The notes under the pieces: generated by a model
What the model was told of the DNA's origin: nothing
Database searches by the model: none
Seen by the model: the letters and a program-made list of their open reading frames with translations, nothing else
Shown here: positions 7,723 to 17,615 of the stretch, piece by piece
Layout: every line of letters starts with the position of its first letter
Numbering within the stretch: position 1 is the first letter of the stretch
Source of the DNA: Xiheimicrobium sp052034585
GTDB taxonomy: Bacteria > Myxococcota > Myxococcia > Myxococcales > Myxococcaceae
Direction of reading: 5' to 3'
Assembly (NCBI GenBank): GCA_052034585.1
Contig: JBPOIJ010000057.1
Span: 124,001 to 188,000, forward strand
Length of the DNA stretch: 64,000 bases
Made by a program: the position numbers and the translations under genes

Positions 7723-9540
7723 TCACCGGTACGCCTTCGCCTGGAGCGTGAAGAGGTGCGCGTACCGGCCGTTCGCGGCGAGCAGCTCGTCGTGCGTTCC
7801 CAGCTCGACGAGCCGGCCACCTTCGAGCACCGCGATGCGGTCGGCCATGCGCACCGTCGAGAACCGGTGGCTGATGATGATGGCGGAGCGCTGCGCCGCG
7901 AGCGCCCGAAACCGCTCGAACAACGCGACCTCGGCCTCGGCGTCGATGGCGGCCGTCGGTTCGTCGAGGATGAGCAGCTCGGCGCCTTCGCGCATGAACG
8001 CTCGGGAGACGGCGAGCTTCTGCCACTGACCGCCCGACAGCTCGTGACCCTTCTCGAACCAACCGCCGAGCGTCGTGTCGTAGCCCGCGGGGAGCGCTTC
8101 GATGACGGCCTTCGCGCCGCCTGCCTCCGACGCGCGCACGATGGCCGCCCGGTCCTCCAGCTTCGCGGGCTCACCCAGGCCGACGTTCTCTCCTGCCGAG
8201 AACTGGTAGCGCACGAAGTCTTGGAAGACGGCGCCGAAGCGCGCGCGCAGCTCGTCGACGTCGAGGTCTCGGAGGTCGATGCCGCCGAGCCGAATGCTCC
8301 CCGAGGTCGGTTCGTACAATCGCAAGAGCAGCTTGATCAGCGTCGACTTGCCGGCGCCGTTCTCTCCGACGAGGGCGAGCTTCTCCCCGGCCCCCACGGT
8401 GAGGGTGACGTCGGTGAGCGCGTCCTGCGACTTGCCGGGGTACCGAAAGGTGACGTGGTCGAGCTCGAGCGTGAGCGGGCCGGGGGGCAACCGCACCGGC
8501 GCGGCGCGCGGCTTCTCGGCGTTCGTCGGCAGCGCGAAGAAGGCGTCGAGGTTCGAGAGGAAGAGCGCGTCTTCGTACATGCCGGCGATGGCGCCCAGCA
8601 CGGCCTCGAACGCACCCTGGCCCTGACGGAAGACGGCGATCGAGAGGGTGAGATCTCCGACCGAGACCAGGCCGTTCGCCGCGCGGCCCGCGACGACCAC
8701 GAAGCACACGTAGAACGCGGCGAGCGAGACCGCCCCGAGGCCCGCGCCCCAGAGCAGCCGCTTGTTGGCGAGGCGCCGGTCCTCCTGGAGGAACTTCGCG
8801 AACAGCGCGCGGTAGCGGCCGAGCACGAGCGGCCCCAACCCGAAGAGCTTCACCTCTTTCACCGTCGAGTCACGGGTGAGAATCCACTCGAGGTAGTTGA
8901 GGCGGCGGCCTTCCGGCGCGCGCCAGGACGAGAGCTTGAACGCCTCACCAGACAACTTCGTCTCGGCGAAGAAGGCGGGCAGCGCGGCGACGAGGAGAAG
9001 GAGCGTGCTCCACCAGCTGATGCTCCACAGCAGCACCGCGAACGAGGCGAGCGTCACCGTCTGCCGCACGACGTTGACCGCCGCGAGGGCGAGGGAGAGC
9101 GGGCGGGTCGAGGCTTCTCGGCGAGCGTTCTGCATCACGTCGTACGTCTCGGAGTCCTCGAAGTGACGCAGCTCGAGCGTCAGCGACTTCTGGAGCAGCC
9201 GTTCGTTGAGCAGGTTGCCGAGCCGCGCGCGGAGGAGCTCTCTGGTGAGCGTCTGGAGCCGGCTGGTGACGAGCACCAACAGCGCGAGCCCGAGTTCCCA
9301 CGCGACGTACTGCATGACGAGCCGCCGCGACTCGTCGGAGGGCGCACGCGCCGAGCCCACCACCGCGTCGATGATCAACTTGCCGATCCACGCCATCGAC
9401 GCCGGCAACACCGCCTGCACGAGCGTCAACAGCGCGGTGACGACCGCGTTGCGTCGATCGGCTTCCCAGACGAGCGCGAGCGCACGCGGGAGTTGCTCGA
9501 GCAGCCCGCGGGTCGAGAGCTTCTTGTCACGAACGGCCAT
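7723..9540 (-). CDS. ABC exporter, fused permease and ATPase
   Basis: 605 aa half-transporter that should work as a homodimer. Five or six membrane helices occupy about residues 30-320. The nucleotide-binding domain follows: Walker A GENGAGKST (392-400), Q-loop Q440, signature LSGGQ (501-505), Walker B LLILDEP (522-528, catalytic E527) and H-loop H558. The order and length fit MsbA/lipid-A or peptide/drug exporters. No peptidase C39 domain is present. No partner gene adjoins, so the cargo is unknown. The gene stands alone on its strand between two lipoprotein genes. Confidence 0.92.
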   Translation of the reverse strand: MAVRDKKLSTRGLLEQLPRALALVWEADRRNAVVTALLTLVQAVLPASMAWIGKLIIDAVVGSARAPSDESRRLVMQYVAWELGLALLVLVTSRLQTLTRELLRARLGNLLNERLLQKSLTLELRHFEDSETYDVMQNARREASTRPLSLALAAVNVVRQTVTLASFAVLLWSISWWSTLLLLVAALPAFFAETKLSGEAFKLSSWRAPEGRRLNYLEWILTRDSTVKEVKLFGLGPLVLGRYRALFAKFLQEDRRLANKRLLWGAGLGAVSLAAFYVCFVVVAGRAANGLVSVGDLTLSIAVFRQGQGAFEAVLGAIAGMYEDALFLSNLDAFFALPTNAEKPRAAPVRLPPGPLTLELDHVTFRYPGKSQDALTDVTLTVGAGEKLALVGENGAGKSTLIKLLLRLYEPTSGSIRLGGIDLRDLDVDELRARFGAVFQDFVRYQFSAGENVGLGEPAKLEDRAAIVRASEAGGAKAVIEALPAGYDTTLGGWFEKGHELSGGQWQKLAVSRAFMREGAELLILDEPTAAIDAEAEVALFERFRALAAQRSAIIISHRFSTVRMADRIAVLEGGRLVELGTHDELLAANGRYAHLFTLQAKAYR

Positions 9541-9616
9541 CGGCGTTGGTTAGCGCGAAGCCCTTCACGCCGCGCTGACCGTTCGTCATCACCTCGTCAG
9601 CCGGGGAGGCTCTGGC

Positions 9617-11017
9617 TCACTGCGTCTTCAGGAACGCGATGAGGTCGGCGCGCTGCGCGGCGGTGAGCCCATCTCCGAAGACGTGCCCCTGGTTCCCGAG
9701 GCCGACCTTCGTGGTGTCGTACACGGCAGCCCGTTCTTCCCGAGGTGGGTTCACCGGCGCGGCCGTCAGCACGTCCACCTTCAGGCCCACCGCCACCTCG
9801 TCGTAGTCGGCGCGGCTGGTGCCTCTGACTCGGAAGAACCGTGGACGCTTCGACGAATCGAGCACCGCCTCGAGCGTCGGCACCGAGCCGTTGTGGAAAT
9901 ACGGGGCCGAGGCCCAGAGGCCGCGCAGCGGAGGCGCGACGTAGCCGGCGGTCGGCGTGTGCGGCGCGAGCGCTCCGAACCAGGAGCCGTTGATCAGCCC
10001 CACCTCGTTCGCTTGATACTTGAGGCTCCGCTCGGGGTCGGTGCCGACGGTCGCGCGCGGAACGATGATGGACTCGGCGCGCTCACAGCGGTCGTCGCGA
10101 TGACAGATGGTGCACTGCGCGCGGAAGATGGACCGACCTCGCTCCACCGCATCGGCGGGCGGCGGCGTGAATGGCCAGGCAGGCGCCGTCAGCGTCATCA
10201 AGTACTCCCGCAGCGCGATGTACTGCGGCTCGAGGCGCTCGAGGTCTTGCTGCGTCGCGCCGAACGCGAGCTGGGTCGCCATCATCGTGCGGTGCGCGGA
10301 GTGCGGCCCGTCTCCGTCGACGTAGAGTCGCGTCTTGCTCGCGAGCCCCCACCACGCCGGTGATTCCTGGAACCCAATCTCGGTGTTCACCGGACCCGGC
10401 GGCGTGCCTCGCAGGAGCGCGAGCTGCATCGTCATGCCGATGATGTCGGTCGCGCCCTTCGCGCCGGTGCGCAGCGCAGGAGGATTCGGAGGCTGAAAGC
10501 CGAACTGCCGCGCGAGCGTCTTCAAGTCGTCGATGAAGAGCTCGAGGTCGACCCGGTTGTTCGCCGCGCCCACCATCGTCTGGCCCACCACTTCGCCTGC
10601 GTGACAGACGAGGCAGTCGACGTGCACCGAGCCACCGGTCTCCCGAAAGCCCATCGGGAGCCCGCCGTTGGCGCTGAGCGCGGGCGCAAAGCCATAGCGC
10701 TCCCGAATCGCCGCGGGCACGTCGGCCGGAGCCACCGCCGTCCACACCCGCCACAGGTTGTCGAACGCGAGCCGAGGCACGAGCACCCCGCCGACTTCGC
10801 CCTCGAAGAGAAACACCCGGCCCGCATCGGCGAGCGCGAGGTCGACGGACAGCGCGGGGAGACACGACGGCTGGCCGGCATCGACTCCCGCATCCACGCC
10901 TCCGTCGAGCTCGAGCCCGCCGTCGAGCGTCACCGAGGCATCGTCACCGCCGACCGGCGGAGGACACCCCAAGAAGACGCTCGCGAGCGCGACCAGACTG
11001 AGCTGCTTCATCGTCAT
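9617..11017 (-). CDS. Di-haem c-type cytochrome lipoprotein
   Basis: 466 aa from ATG 11017, with GGGAG 6 nt upstream. Longer in-frame starts give no signal peptide. Lipobox F-L-G-C (Cys18) is followed by an acidic VDAGVDAG-type spacer. Two haem-attachment motifs are seen, CLVCH (135-139) and CTICH (302-306). The second half has motifs of the cytochrome c peroxidase/thiol-oxidoreductase-like group (PPLRGLWASAPYFHNGSVPTLEAVL, ADLIAFLKTQ). It is likely a periplasmic or surface electron-transfer protein. The redox partner is not in the neighbourhood. Confidence 0.85.
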   Translation of the reverse strand: MTMKQLSLVALASVFLGCPPPVGGDDASVTLDGGLELDGGVDAGVDAGQPSCLPALSVDLALADAGRVFLFEGEVGGVLVPRLAFDNLWRVWTAVAPADVPAAIRERYGFAPALSANGGLPMGFRETGGSVHVDCLVCHAGEVVGQTMVGAANNRVDLELFIDDLKTLARQFGFQPPNPPALRTGAKGATDIIGMTMQLALLRGTPPGPVNTEIGFQESPAWWGLASKTRLYVDGDGPHSAHRTMMATQLAFGATQQDLERLEPQYIALREYLMTLTAPAWPFTPPPADAVERGRSIFRAQCTICHRDDRCERAESIIVPRATVGTDPERSLKYQANEVGLINGSWFGALAPHTPTAGYVAPPLRGLWASAPYFHNGSVPTLEAVLDSSKRPRFFRVRGTSRADYDEVAVGLKVDVLTAAPVNPPREERAAVYDTTKVGLGNQGHVFGDGLTAAQRADLIAFLKTQ

Positions 11018-11186
11018 TCGACGCTCCCAGGTTTCGACTGCCGCTGTGTGCCAGGAGCCGACGGGTCCGTTCAAGTCGCGCGGCGGCGACGCGTCGTCCG
11101 GCCCGCAGCGGCCTCGGTTGCCAGCCGCTCGCCAGACGATCCATTCCTTCGAAGCGCGGCTGCTGCTTCGTGTACGGTGAGGCCCG

Positions 11187-12434
11187 ATGACGCCACAGCC
11201 TCCTGCTCCAGCCCCGGTGACGCCCGCGTCGCTCGACTCGGGCCGACGAACCACGGGCTGCATCCTCTACGGCCTCGGCATGGCCGCTGGCGCCCTGCTC
11301 CTCCTCGTCACCTTCTTCCTGCCCGCCGTCGCGGGAAAGGACCCGGGCAAGGAGCTCGGCGGCATGTTCATCGGCGCGCTCCTCGCGATGCCGGCGCTGT
11401 TCATCTACGTGTGGATCCCGTGGATCGTCGACCGCTTCGACCCTGAGCCGGTGTGGACGCTCGCTGGCGCGCTCGCCTGGGGTGCCATCGCGGCGTGCGG
11501 CTTCTCGGCGGTCATCAACTCGGCCATCGGCGCCTTCGGAGCGTCGGTCGGCGGGGCCGAGGCGGGCAACTTCCTCTCGGCCTGCGTGAGCGCGCCCATC
11601 TTCGAGGAGCTCTTCAAGGGCCTCGGCGTCGCGGGCATCGCCTACTTCCTCAAGCGCGAGTTCGACGGCGTCGTCGACGGCATCATCTACGCGGCCTTCG
11701 TGGCGCTCGGCTTCGCGGGTGTCGAGAACGTCATCTATTACGCGCGCGCCGCCATGCAGGACATGGGGCATGCGAACCAGGAAGTGAGCGCGCTCGCGGG
11801 CACCTTCGTGATGCGTGGGCTGATGACGCCGTGGATCCACCCGCTCTTCACCGCGATGACGGGCATCGGGTTCGGCATGGCGCGAGAGTCGACGAAGGGC
11901 GCGGTGAAGTTCTTCGCTCCGCTCGGCGGGTACCTCTTCGCCGCCTTCCTCCACTCGGTGTGGAACACCGCCGCGACGCTGTCGGGCATGTTGGTGTTGG
12001 TGATGTTTCCCCTCTGGCTCTTCTTCGTCATCGCCTTCGCGGTGATGGTCATCGTGCTGGTTCGCCGCAAGGGCCGCATCATTCACGAGCACCTGCGCGA
12101 CGAGGTGCTGACCGGGCATCTGACCTACGCCGAGCTCGAGCTCGTCACCAGCGCGTGGAGCTGGTGGAAGGCCACCTTCAGCTGGGGCGGGGCTCCGGCG
12201 CGGCGCTTCGTCGAGGCGGCGGCGAGGTTGGGCTTGTCGAAGTGGCACTCGCGTCGCGCCGCGCAAGGCCACTCGCAGACCATCAGCGGTGCCTTCGTCG
12301 CGCCCTTGCGCAAGGAGCTCCGGCAGCGCCGAGAAGAGATGAGCCGTGCGCTCGGCCGTCAGCTCCCGCTCCCCGAGCCGTGGAGGCCGACGCCCGAGCA
12401 GCCGCGCCCCCCGTGGATGACAGCTCCCCGTTGA
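11187..12434 (+). CDS. PrsW-type intramembrane glutamic protease
   Basis: 415 aa with about eight hydrophobic helices. All four PrsW signature motifs are visible: E140-E141-x2-K144 (FEELFK), the F-x3-E180-N181 motif, H218 in HPLFTAMTGIGFG, and H256-x3-N260 (HSVWN). PrsW in Bacillus subtilis cleaves the anti-sigma factor RsiW. The catalytic role here follows from family knowledge, while the substrate is unknown and no anti-sigma gene is adjacent. A soluble C-terminal tail of about 120 residues (from about 295) is rich in Arg and Pro and is longer than in small PrsW proteins. Confidence 0.88.
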   Translation: MTPQPPAPAPVTPASLDSGRRTTGCILYGLGMAAGALLLLVTFFLPAVAGKDPGKELGGMFIGALLAMPALFIYVWIPWIVDRFDPEPVWTLAGALAWGAIAACGFSAVINSAIGAFGASVGGAEAGNFLSACVSAPIFEELFKGLGVAGIAYFLKREFDGVVDGIIYAAFVALGFAGVENVIYYARAAMQDMGHANQEVSALAGTFVMRGLMTPWIHPLFTAMTGIGFGMARESTKGAVKFFAPLGGYLFAAFLHSVWNTAATLSGMLVLVMFPLWLFFVIAFAVMVIVLVRRKGRIIHEHLRDEVLTGHLTYAELELVTSAWSWWKATFSWGGAPARRFVEAAARLGLSKWHSRRAAQGHSQTISGAFVAPLRKELRQRREEMSRALGRQLPLPEPWRPTPEQPRPPWMTAPR

Positions 12435-12531
12435 TTCGGGCCGTCGTTGCGCTTGGAGGGAAGTCTCGCACCTTCACCGACGCGCGGTGGAGTGAAGCCA
12501 ACGCGCATCGCTTCGTCGAAGCTGCGCTCTC

Positions 12532-13752
12532 ATGATCCGCGCGCTCCTGCTGACGTGTCTCGCCGTCTCGAGCTCCTCCGTCGCCGAAGGCCAGGGCTCG
12601 CGTGAAGGGCTGCCCAGCACGGGCGCGCGCCTGCGGGGCGCCGACAGCCTGCTCGACAGTCCGCTCGGGTTGGTCGCCATCGGCGGCCCGACGTTGCGGG
12701 TGGCGAAGGACGGCTCGACGACGTGGGAGCCGTTGCACAAAGTCGACGGCGACTCGCTCTACCGGGTCGCGGCCGATGGCGAGCGCCTCCTCGCCGCCTG
12801 GGAAAAGGAGCCGCTCATTCACCTCTTCGTGCCCGGGAAGAAGCAGCACCTCACCTTCCCCAAGCCGACAGCGGCGCTCACCCCGGTGAGCCTCTGGAAC
12901 GTCTCCGACCTCTTCTTCGAGCCGACGGCGGCCATCGTGGTCATGCACGGGAGCGCGGGCCGCAACACCACCTCGGTCGTCTACCGGGTCCCGCTCGACA
13001 GGGTGGGCGCGCCGCAAGAGCTCTTTCGCCAGCTCGGCTACTCGCTCTTCGAGTCGGGGAAGAACTTCGTCTACGTGGTGCCGAAGCAGCCCGAGAAGCT
13101 GTGCAACAACAACGGCTGCGACATCGCCTCGGTGCTGACGTGGACGCTCACCAGCAACGGCCCGGTGAGTCGCGTGCTCCTGGCGGCGAAGGCGAACGAG
13201 CTGCGCTGGGGCGGGCCGGTGTTCGGCAGTGACGACGCGCGCATCGGCTTCGTGATGCTGGAAGACAAGAACGTGGCCCGGCTGTGGAGATGGTACCCGG
13301 CGAGCGAGCGCCTCGAGTCCTCGGTCGTCGGCGGCTCGGCGATGGACCTCTCGCGCTTCCGGTACGTCGGTGACGAGGTGGTGGTGCTCGACGTCGGGCG
13401 AGAGGCGGGCAGGAGCATGACGCTCACCCGAATCGGCGCGGACGGGAAGGAGACGAAGAACTCGATCGCTCCGCCGCCGAGAGGCGACGTCGACACCGCG
13501 TACGACCGCTCGGTGTACGGCATCGGCCGGCGCGGCGAGTCGCTCTTCGTGCATTGGGGAAATGCGCTGGTCGTCGTCGACGCGGCCGGCAAGACCCGCG
13601 CGCTCGACGTGGAGCCGATGCTGAAGCGGCGCAACGAGTGGGCAGGCGCCGCGATTCCGACGAAGGACGCGCTGTGGCTGGCCGTGGAGGTGGGCGGCGG
13701 CCGCGACTTCGTGCAGCTCACGTGGAGTGACTTCGACAAGCGCGCGAAGTGA
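12532..13752 (+). CDS. Secreted beta-propeller-like protein of unknown function
   Basis: 406 aa with a signal peptide (residues 1-18, cleavage near SVAEG). The body is built of short beta strands with recurring patterns of the form D/G-G-x-hydrophobic-aromatic, suggesting a repeated-blade (propeller) fold. There is no lipobox and no recognised catalytic motif. A pair of cysteines (C-N-N-N-G-C) may form a disulphide. The gene stands alone. Its TGA stop is the first half of a TGATCA palindrome. Confidence 0.6.
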   Translation: MIRALLLTCLAVSSSSVAEGQGSREGLPSTGARLRGADSLLDSPLGLVAIGGPTLRVAKDGSTTWEPLHKVDGDSLYRVAADGERLLAAWEKEPLIHLFVPGKKQHLTFPKPTAALTPVSLWNVSDLFFEPTAAIVVMHGSAGRNTTSVVYRVPLDRVGAPQELFRQLGYSLFESGKNFVYVVPKQPEKLCNNNGCDIASVLTWTLTSNGPVSRVLLAAKANELRWGGPVFGSDDARIGFVMLEDKNVARLWRWYPASERLESSVVGGSAMDLSRFRYVGDEVVVLDVGREAGRSMTLTRIGADGKETKNSIAPPPRGDVDTAYDRSVYGIGRRGESLFVHWGNALVVVDAAGKTRALDVEPMLKRRNEWAGAAIPTKDALWLAVEVGGGRDFVQLTWSDFDKRAK

Positions 13753-14158
13753 TCAGAAAGAAGCACGACGCGACGGCGACTGGGTGCGCGAGCGCCCAGC
13801 ATCGGAAGCGGGCTCGCGAATCGCCGACGCGTCGTGGTCATCATCGAGTCGCGCCTGTCTTCACGTCGGCGCCGAAACCGGGAGCGTGGCTCGGCTGCGT
13901 GAAGACGACTGGCCGGTCGTGGGACACGGTCGATGATGGGTGCGGCTGGAGAGTCAGGCCGCGCTCGTTCCGTGCACCTCCTCACCTTGGTTGGCAGGGC
14001 TGATCCGCTTCATGCCCAGGCCCATTCGCAAGCCACGTGCCGGGCTCCAAGCCATCGAAAGAACGCCGGTTCGTGCGCGTCGGGCCGAGCATCCACTGAC
14101 GTGCTGACACAAAGCGGTCGTGTGGCGCTGACACTGTGATGTCAGCTGATCAGCACGC
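13753..14158. other. 406-bp non-coding gap between convergent genes
   Basis: No gene is supported here. Short ORFs on the plus strand lack ribosome binding sites, overlap one another in different frames and have Arg/Ser-rich random composition. Base composition is slightly less GC-rich than the flanks. Two TGATCA sites sit at the two ends. No strong terminator hairpin or RNA gene could be identified. Confidence 0.5.
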
Positions 14159-15202
14159 TCAGGGCGCGAGGCGACAGGCGACGGTCACCACCAGGCTCGA
14201 CGGCCGCGCCACCGCCCGCGCGCAGACGGACCCGAGGAGCACCATCTCGCCGTTCTCCCGGTCGGTCCATTGCCAGCCGTTCTGCCCCGACGAATCGAAC
14301 GGCACCTCCACGCCTTCGAAGGTGACGCGAATGGTGCCCTTCATGTCCGGCACCGAGTTGGTGAGGAACGAGCACGAACCCACCTGATCTCGAATCGTGC
14401 TGAACGCGAGCTGCAGCTCGGCGGGCGACTGCGCGGAGTAGTAGGCCTGCATGCCGACCCGCGGACGAGAGCCGGCGACGGCCATCTGCTGGAGCGCTGC
14501 CTGGAGGCTCGCGTCGTCGGCGATGCCCACGACGTAGGTCGGAATGCCATCGGTGGCGGCTCTCCGCAGCTCGGCGAGGGAGTCTTGGAGCGGCGCGCCG
14601 GTGCAGGTCGGCTGACCGTCGGTGGCGAGCACCATCGCGCGCGCCGCGTTCCCCGCTCGTCGTCCGCGCAGCACCTGGCCGGCGACTCGCAGCGCGTCGG
14701 TGGTGGGCGTCGAGCCCGTCGGTCGAATGCTCGCGAGGTTGGTGAGCAGCAGCGGCACGTTTCCACGCGCTGGCCAGATGCCGGAGACGTCGGGCACGGT
14801 GCACGGGTCGGTCTCGTTCGTCGGGTAGGCGAGGCCGCCGAGCTGCATGCGTTGGTCGACCGTCGGGAGCGTCGCCTGCAGCGAGTTCACCACCGACTCC
14901 CAACGCGTCACTCCGTTCTGGAAGACCAGGTCCATCGAGCAGGAGCGGTCGAGCACCATCATCACCACCGGCTCGGCGGGAGCGAGGGTGAAGGTGCCGT
15001 CGATGCACGGCTTGGGCACGAACCCGGCGTCCACTCGGCCGGCGTCGACTCCCGCGTCGACGAGGCCGGCGTCACGACCCGCGTCGAGGCCCGCGTCCAT
15101 CACCAGCGGCTTCACCTCGGTGTCGAAACGAAAGACGTCCGAGCGCCCGCAGGTGAGCGCCGCGCTCGCGAGGAGGAGAAGACGAATCAGTCGGCGCTGC
15201 AT
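14159..15202 (-). CDS. VWA-domain lipoprotein
   Basis: 347 aa. Lipobox A-L-T-C (Cys18), then an Asp/Ala/Gly spacer of DAG repeats (residues 36-60). A von Willebrand factor A domain follows with an intact metal-ion site (D85-x-S87-x-S89, and TDGQPTC as the distal Asp). C66, C88 and C112 may form disulphides. The C-terminal 90 residues look like a second small beta domain with Cys pairs. VWA domains of this kind bind ligands through a metal ion. It is probably surface adhesion or scaffold, but the partner is unknown. It is transcribed alone on the minus strand. Confidence 0.78.
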   Translation of the reverse strand: MQRRLIRLLLLASAALTCGRSDVFRFDTEVKPLVMDAGLDAGRDAGLVDAGVDAGRVDAGFVPKPCIDGTFTLAPAEPVVMMVLDRSCSMDLVFQNGVTRWESVVNSLQATLPTVDQRMQLGGLAYPTNETDPCTVPDVSGIWPARGNVPLLLTNLASIRPTGSTPTTDALRVAGQVLRGRRAGNAARAMVLATDGQPTCTGAPLQDSLAELRRAATDGIPTYVVGIADDASLQAALQQMAVAGSRPRVGMQAYYSAQSPAELQLAFSTIRDQVGSCSFLTNSVPDMKGTIRVTFEGVEVPFDSSGQNGWQWTDRENGEMVLLGSVCARAVARPSSLVVTVACRLAP

Positions 15203-15283
15203 GCGGGCACCGTAGCCCAGGACGAAGTCGCGTCGCGAGAATCGCCCAAACTTGGGCAGCAGTGGTTTTCGAACGACGCGGGC

Positions 15284-17347
15284 TCACTTCGGCGTGTGCA
15301 TCAACACCCGAACTCCATCGGCGAAGCGCACTTCGACCTTCTTCTCGCGCACGCCGACGACGACGCCATCTCCAAACGTCGGGTGGCTCAGTGCATCACC
15401 GACCGCGTAGCGGTTCTTCGCCGAATACGCGCCGCCACCGGTCTTCGGCGCGAACGAGGTGTCGACCTCGGCATCAGGCGGCTCGAGGAAGTGCAGTCGC
15501 ACCTTCACCACCTCGCGCTGCGAGCGCCCGACGAAGACCGGATACATGCCGTCACCGAGCCCCGTCGTCGCGACCGCGCCACGCCCGGAGCGCACGCCCT
15601 CCTCGAGCCCCTCGATGGGCCGCGGACAGCGCGCGTCGAACATGCCAGCCGTGCCGCTGTCGATGCCGATGGTGCCGCTGAGCTCGCTCGCGAACGTCTC
15701 GAAGCCGTCGGGGTGAATGCAGACGAGCTCGGCCGTTCGGTCGCTCCACTCGCCGGTGCCCGGGAGGACGTAGACGTGCCAGGTGCCGCGGCGAACGTCG
15801 AGGCGCAGCGCGAGCGCGAGCGGCGGCTTGGTGTGCTTCGAGTCGATGGCGCACGGGTCGCTCACCGTCACCTTTCCCTCGGTCTCGAACGCGCCGAGGT
15901 ACTCCCAGCCCTTCAACGTCCGCGGCGCCTCGAGGGGAAACCGGCCGGCTCGGAAGGCCGCGATGAGGACCCGCTCCGAGACACCGAGCGCCCGGCCGAG
16001 CTCTTCGGCGAAGCCTGACAGCCGACGCTCCGCCTCCCATCGCAGCGGCTTCTCGAGGGCGTCTGGCGCGAAGAGCGCGTGCGAGGCCATGACGAGCTCC
16101 TGCTCCGTCGACCACGCGTCGTCCTTCGACGGGAGCGCGCCCGGCAAAGGCGTTCGTTCGAGCAGCCGGCTGACGAGGGGACGCGCTTGCGCTTCGGTGA
16201 GGGCGTGCCGCCAGGGGGTGCCGTGAGGAACGGAGTGCTCGAGCCCGTTGAAGCCGCGGCCGCGAGAGGCAAAGCGCCCATGCGCTTCGAGCACGACGCC
16301 TCCGACCTGACTGATGATGGGCACGCCGAGCGGGAGGTCGGTGGCGCTCGCGACGAACTCGGGCCCTTCCGCGTCCGTGCGCCAGACCGAGAGCGTCTGA
16401 TTCTCCGCGAGGGCGACTCCCTTCGGGAGCACTCCGACGAGCCGCGGCGTGGCGTCATGCGCGAGCCGCTCGACGCCCCCGGGCCGCCACCAGCTCGCCT
16501 CGTGCCCACGGGTCGTGGTGATGACGATGCCGTCACCGAGCGGCGCGGCGGCCATCAGGTTTCCGGCGAGGTCGACCGAGGCCTCGACCGCGCCCTCGCC
16601 GTCGAGGATCCACGCCTTCTCGACGCTCCAGCTCCGCGCCACCACACGCGCGCCCACGACGATGGGCTCACCGAGTTCGACTTCGCTCTCCCACATCCAC
16701 CTGATGCCATCGGAAGCGACGCGGGCGAGCCCACTGGGCCCGCTGGCCAGCACCTCGTCACCCCACGGCGTGAGCTGTTTGGCCTTCAGCTCGACGCGAG
16801 CGACCTCTCGGAGCTCGGAGTCGAAGAAGACGACGTTCGCGTCGGTGCCGAGCACGAGGAGGGCGCCACACGCTGCCACCATCGTCGCGCCCGGGAGCGT
16901 GGCGATTCGGCCGTCGGTCGACACGACGTCGGTGCGCTCCCAGTCGGCGAACACCACCCGGTTTCCCCACACGGCCACCTTGGCCAACACCGTCTTGCGC
17001 TCGAGCACGACCCGCTTGCCACCGCAGTCGAGCACGGTGTGTTTCTGCGACCAGGCGACGAAGCCGTCAGCGAGCGGCGCGAAGCTCGACCAGTACCGCT
17101 CCTCGCCGACCGTCACCGCCACTCCATCGACGGTGAGTTGCCCGAAGCTCGACGAGCCGATGAGCCGGCGGCCGTCTCCCAGCAGCATGAGCCGGTCTCC
17201 TCCAGCCTCCGGCAGAGGCGTCGAGTGGCGCGGCGCGAGCGAGGCGTCGAGCGTCTCGAGCTGCGAGGTCGTCAACACCAGCACCTCGTCTCCAGCGGGA
17301 ACGACCTGAAGCACGTGGCCAGAGAGCCGGGTGACGAAGGGACGCAT
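15284..17347 (-). CDS. Cytoplasmic propeller plus DUF4241-like domain and CarD-like tail
   Basis: 687 aa without a signal peptide. Residues 1-400 are short repeated beta strands resembling a beta-propeller. About 470-620 resembles the DUF4241 family (VSDPCAID, GTWHVYVLPG, GMFDARCP, GLGDGMYPVFVGRS). The last 40 residues have the pattern Y-x-V-G-D-x-x-S-H-P-x-F-G-D-G-V-V found at the ends of several DNA- or RNA polymerase-associated proteins and in stand-alone myxobacterial proteins. The combination was not recognised as a known architecture. Its role is unknown. Confidence 0.6.
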   Translation of the reverse strand: MRPFVTRLSGHVLQVVPAGDEVLVLTTSQLETLDASLAPRHSTPLPEAGGDRLMLLGDGRRLIGSSSFGQLTVDGVAVTVGEERYWSSFAPLADGFVAWSQKHTVLDCGGKRVVLERKTVLAKVAVWGNRVVFADWERTDVVSTDGRIATLPGATMVAACGALLVLGTDANVVFFDSELREVARVELKAKQLTPWGDEVLASGPSGLARVASDGIRWMWESEVELGEPIVVGARVVARSWSVEKAWILDGEGAVEASVDLAGNLMAAAPLGDGIVITTTRGHEASWWRPGGVERLAHDATPRLVGVLPKGVALAENQTLSVWRTDAEGPEFVASATDLPLGVPIISQVGGVVLEAHGRFASRGRGFNGLEHSVPHGTPWRHALTEAQARPLVSRLLERTPLPGALPSKDDAWSTEQELVMASHALFAPDALEKPLRWEAERRLSGFAEELGRALGVSERVLIAAFRAGRFPLEAPRTLKGWEYLGAFETEGKVTVSDPCAIDSKHTKPPLALALRLDVRRGTWHVYVLPGTGEWSDRTAELVCIHPDGFETFASELSGTIGIDSGTAGMFDARCPRPIEGLEEGVRSGRGAVATTGLGDGMYPVFVGRSQREVVKVRLHFLEPPDAEVDTSFAPKTGGGAYSAKNRYAVGDALSHPTFGDGVVVGVREKKVEVRFADGVRVLMHTPK

Positions 17348-17615
17348 CCGTCGGGTGTAGCAAAAGCCGGCGCGACGAGCGGAGGTGCGCCACCAACTGC
17401 CGTCGAGCGCGGGGCGCTCAGCATGCCGGCGAGGAGGAACGGCGCTTCGCTCGGAACGGCAGCCTGATGCTGCGCCAGGGCGTCATCAGCGCGGCTGACC
17501 TCGGGGGTGTGAGTGCCACGTCAGGCGTTGAACGTCGCTCGGCCGAAGGCCAGCCGGCACGGGTCGACTCTCCGTCGCAGTTGACTTACCCGCGAGCGCG
17601 CGCGATGGCCGCGCC

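Noticed and set aside
13753..14158. Small genes on the plus strand in the gap
   Set aside because: The short frames overlap each other, lack ribosome binding sites and have random Arg/Ser-rich composition.
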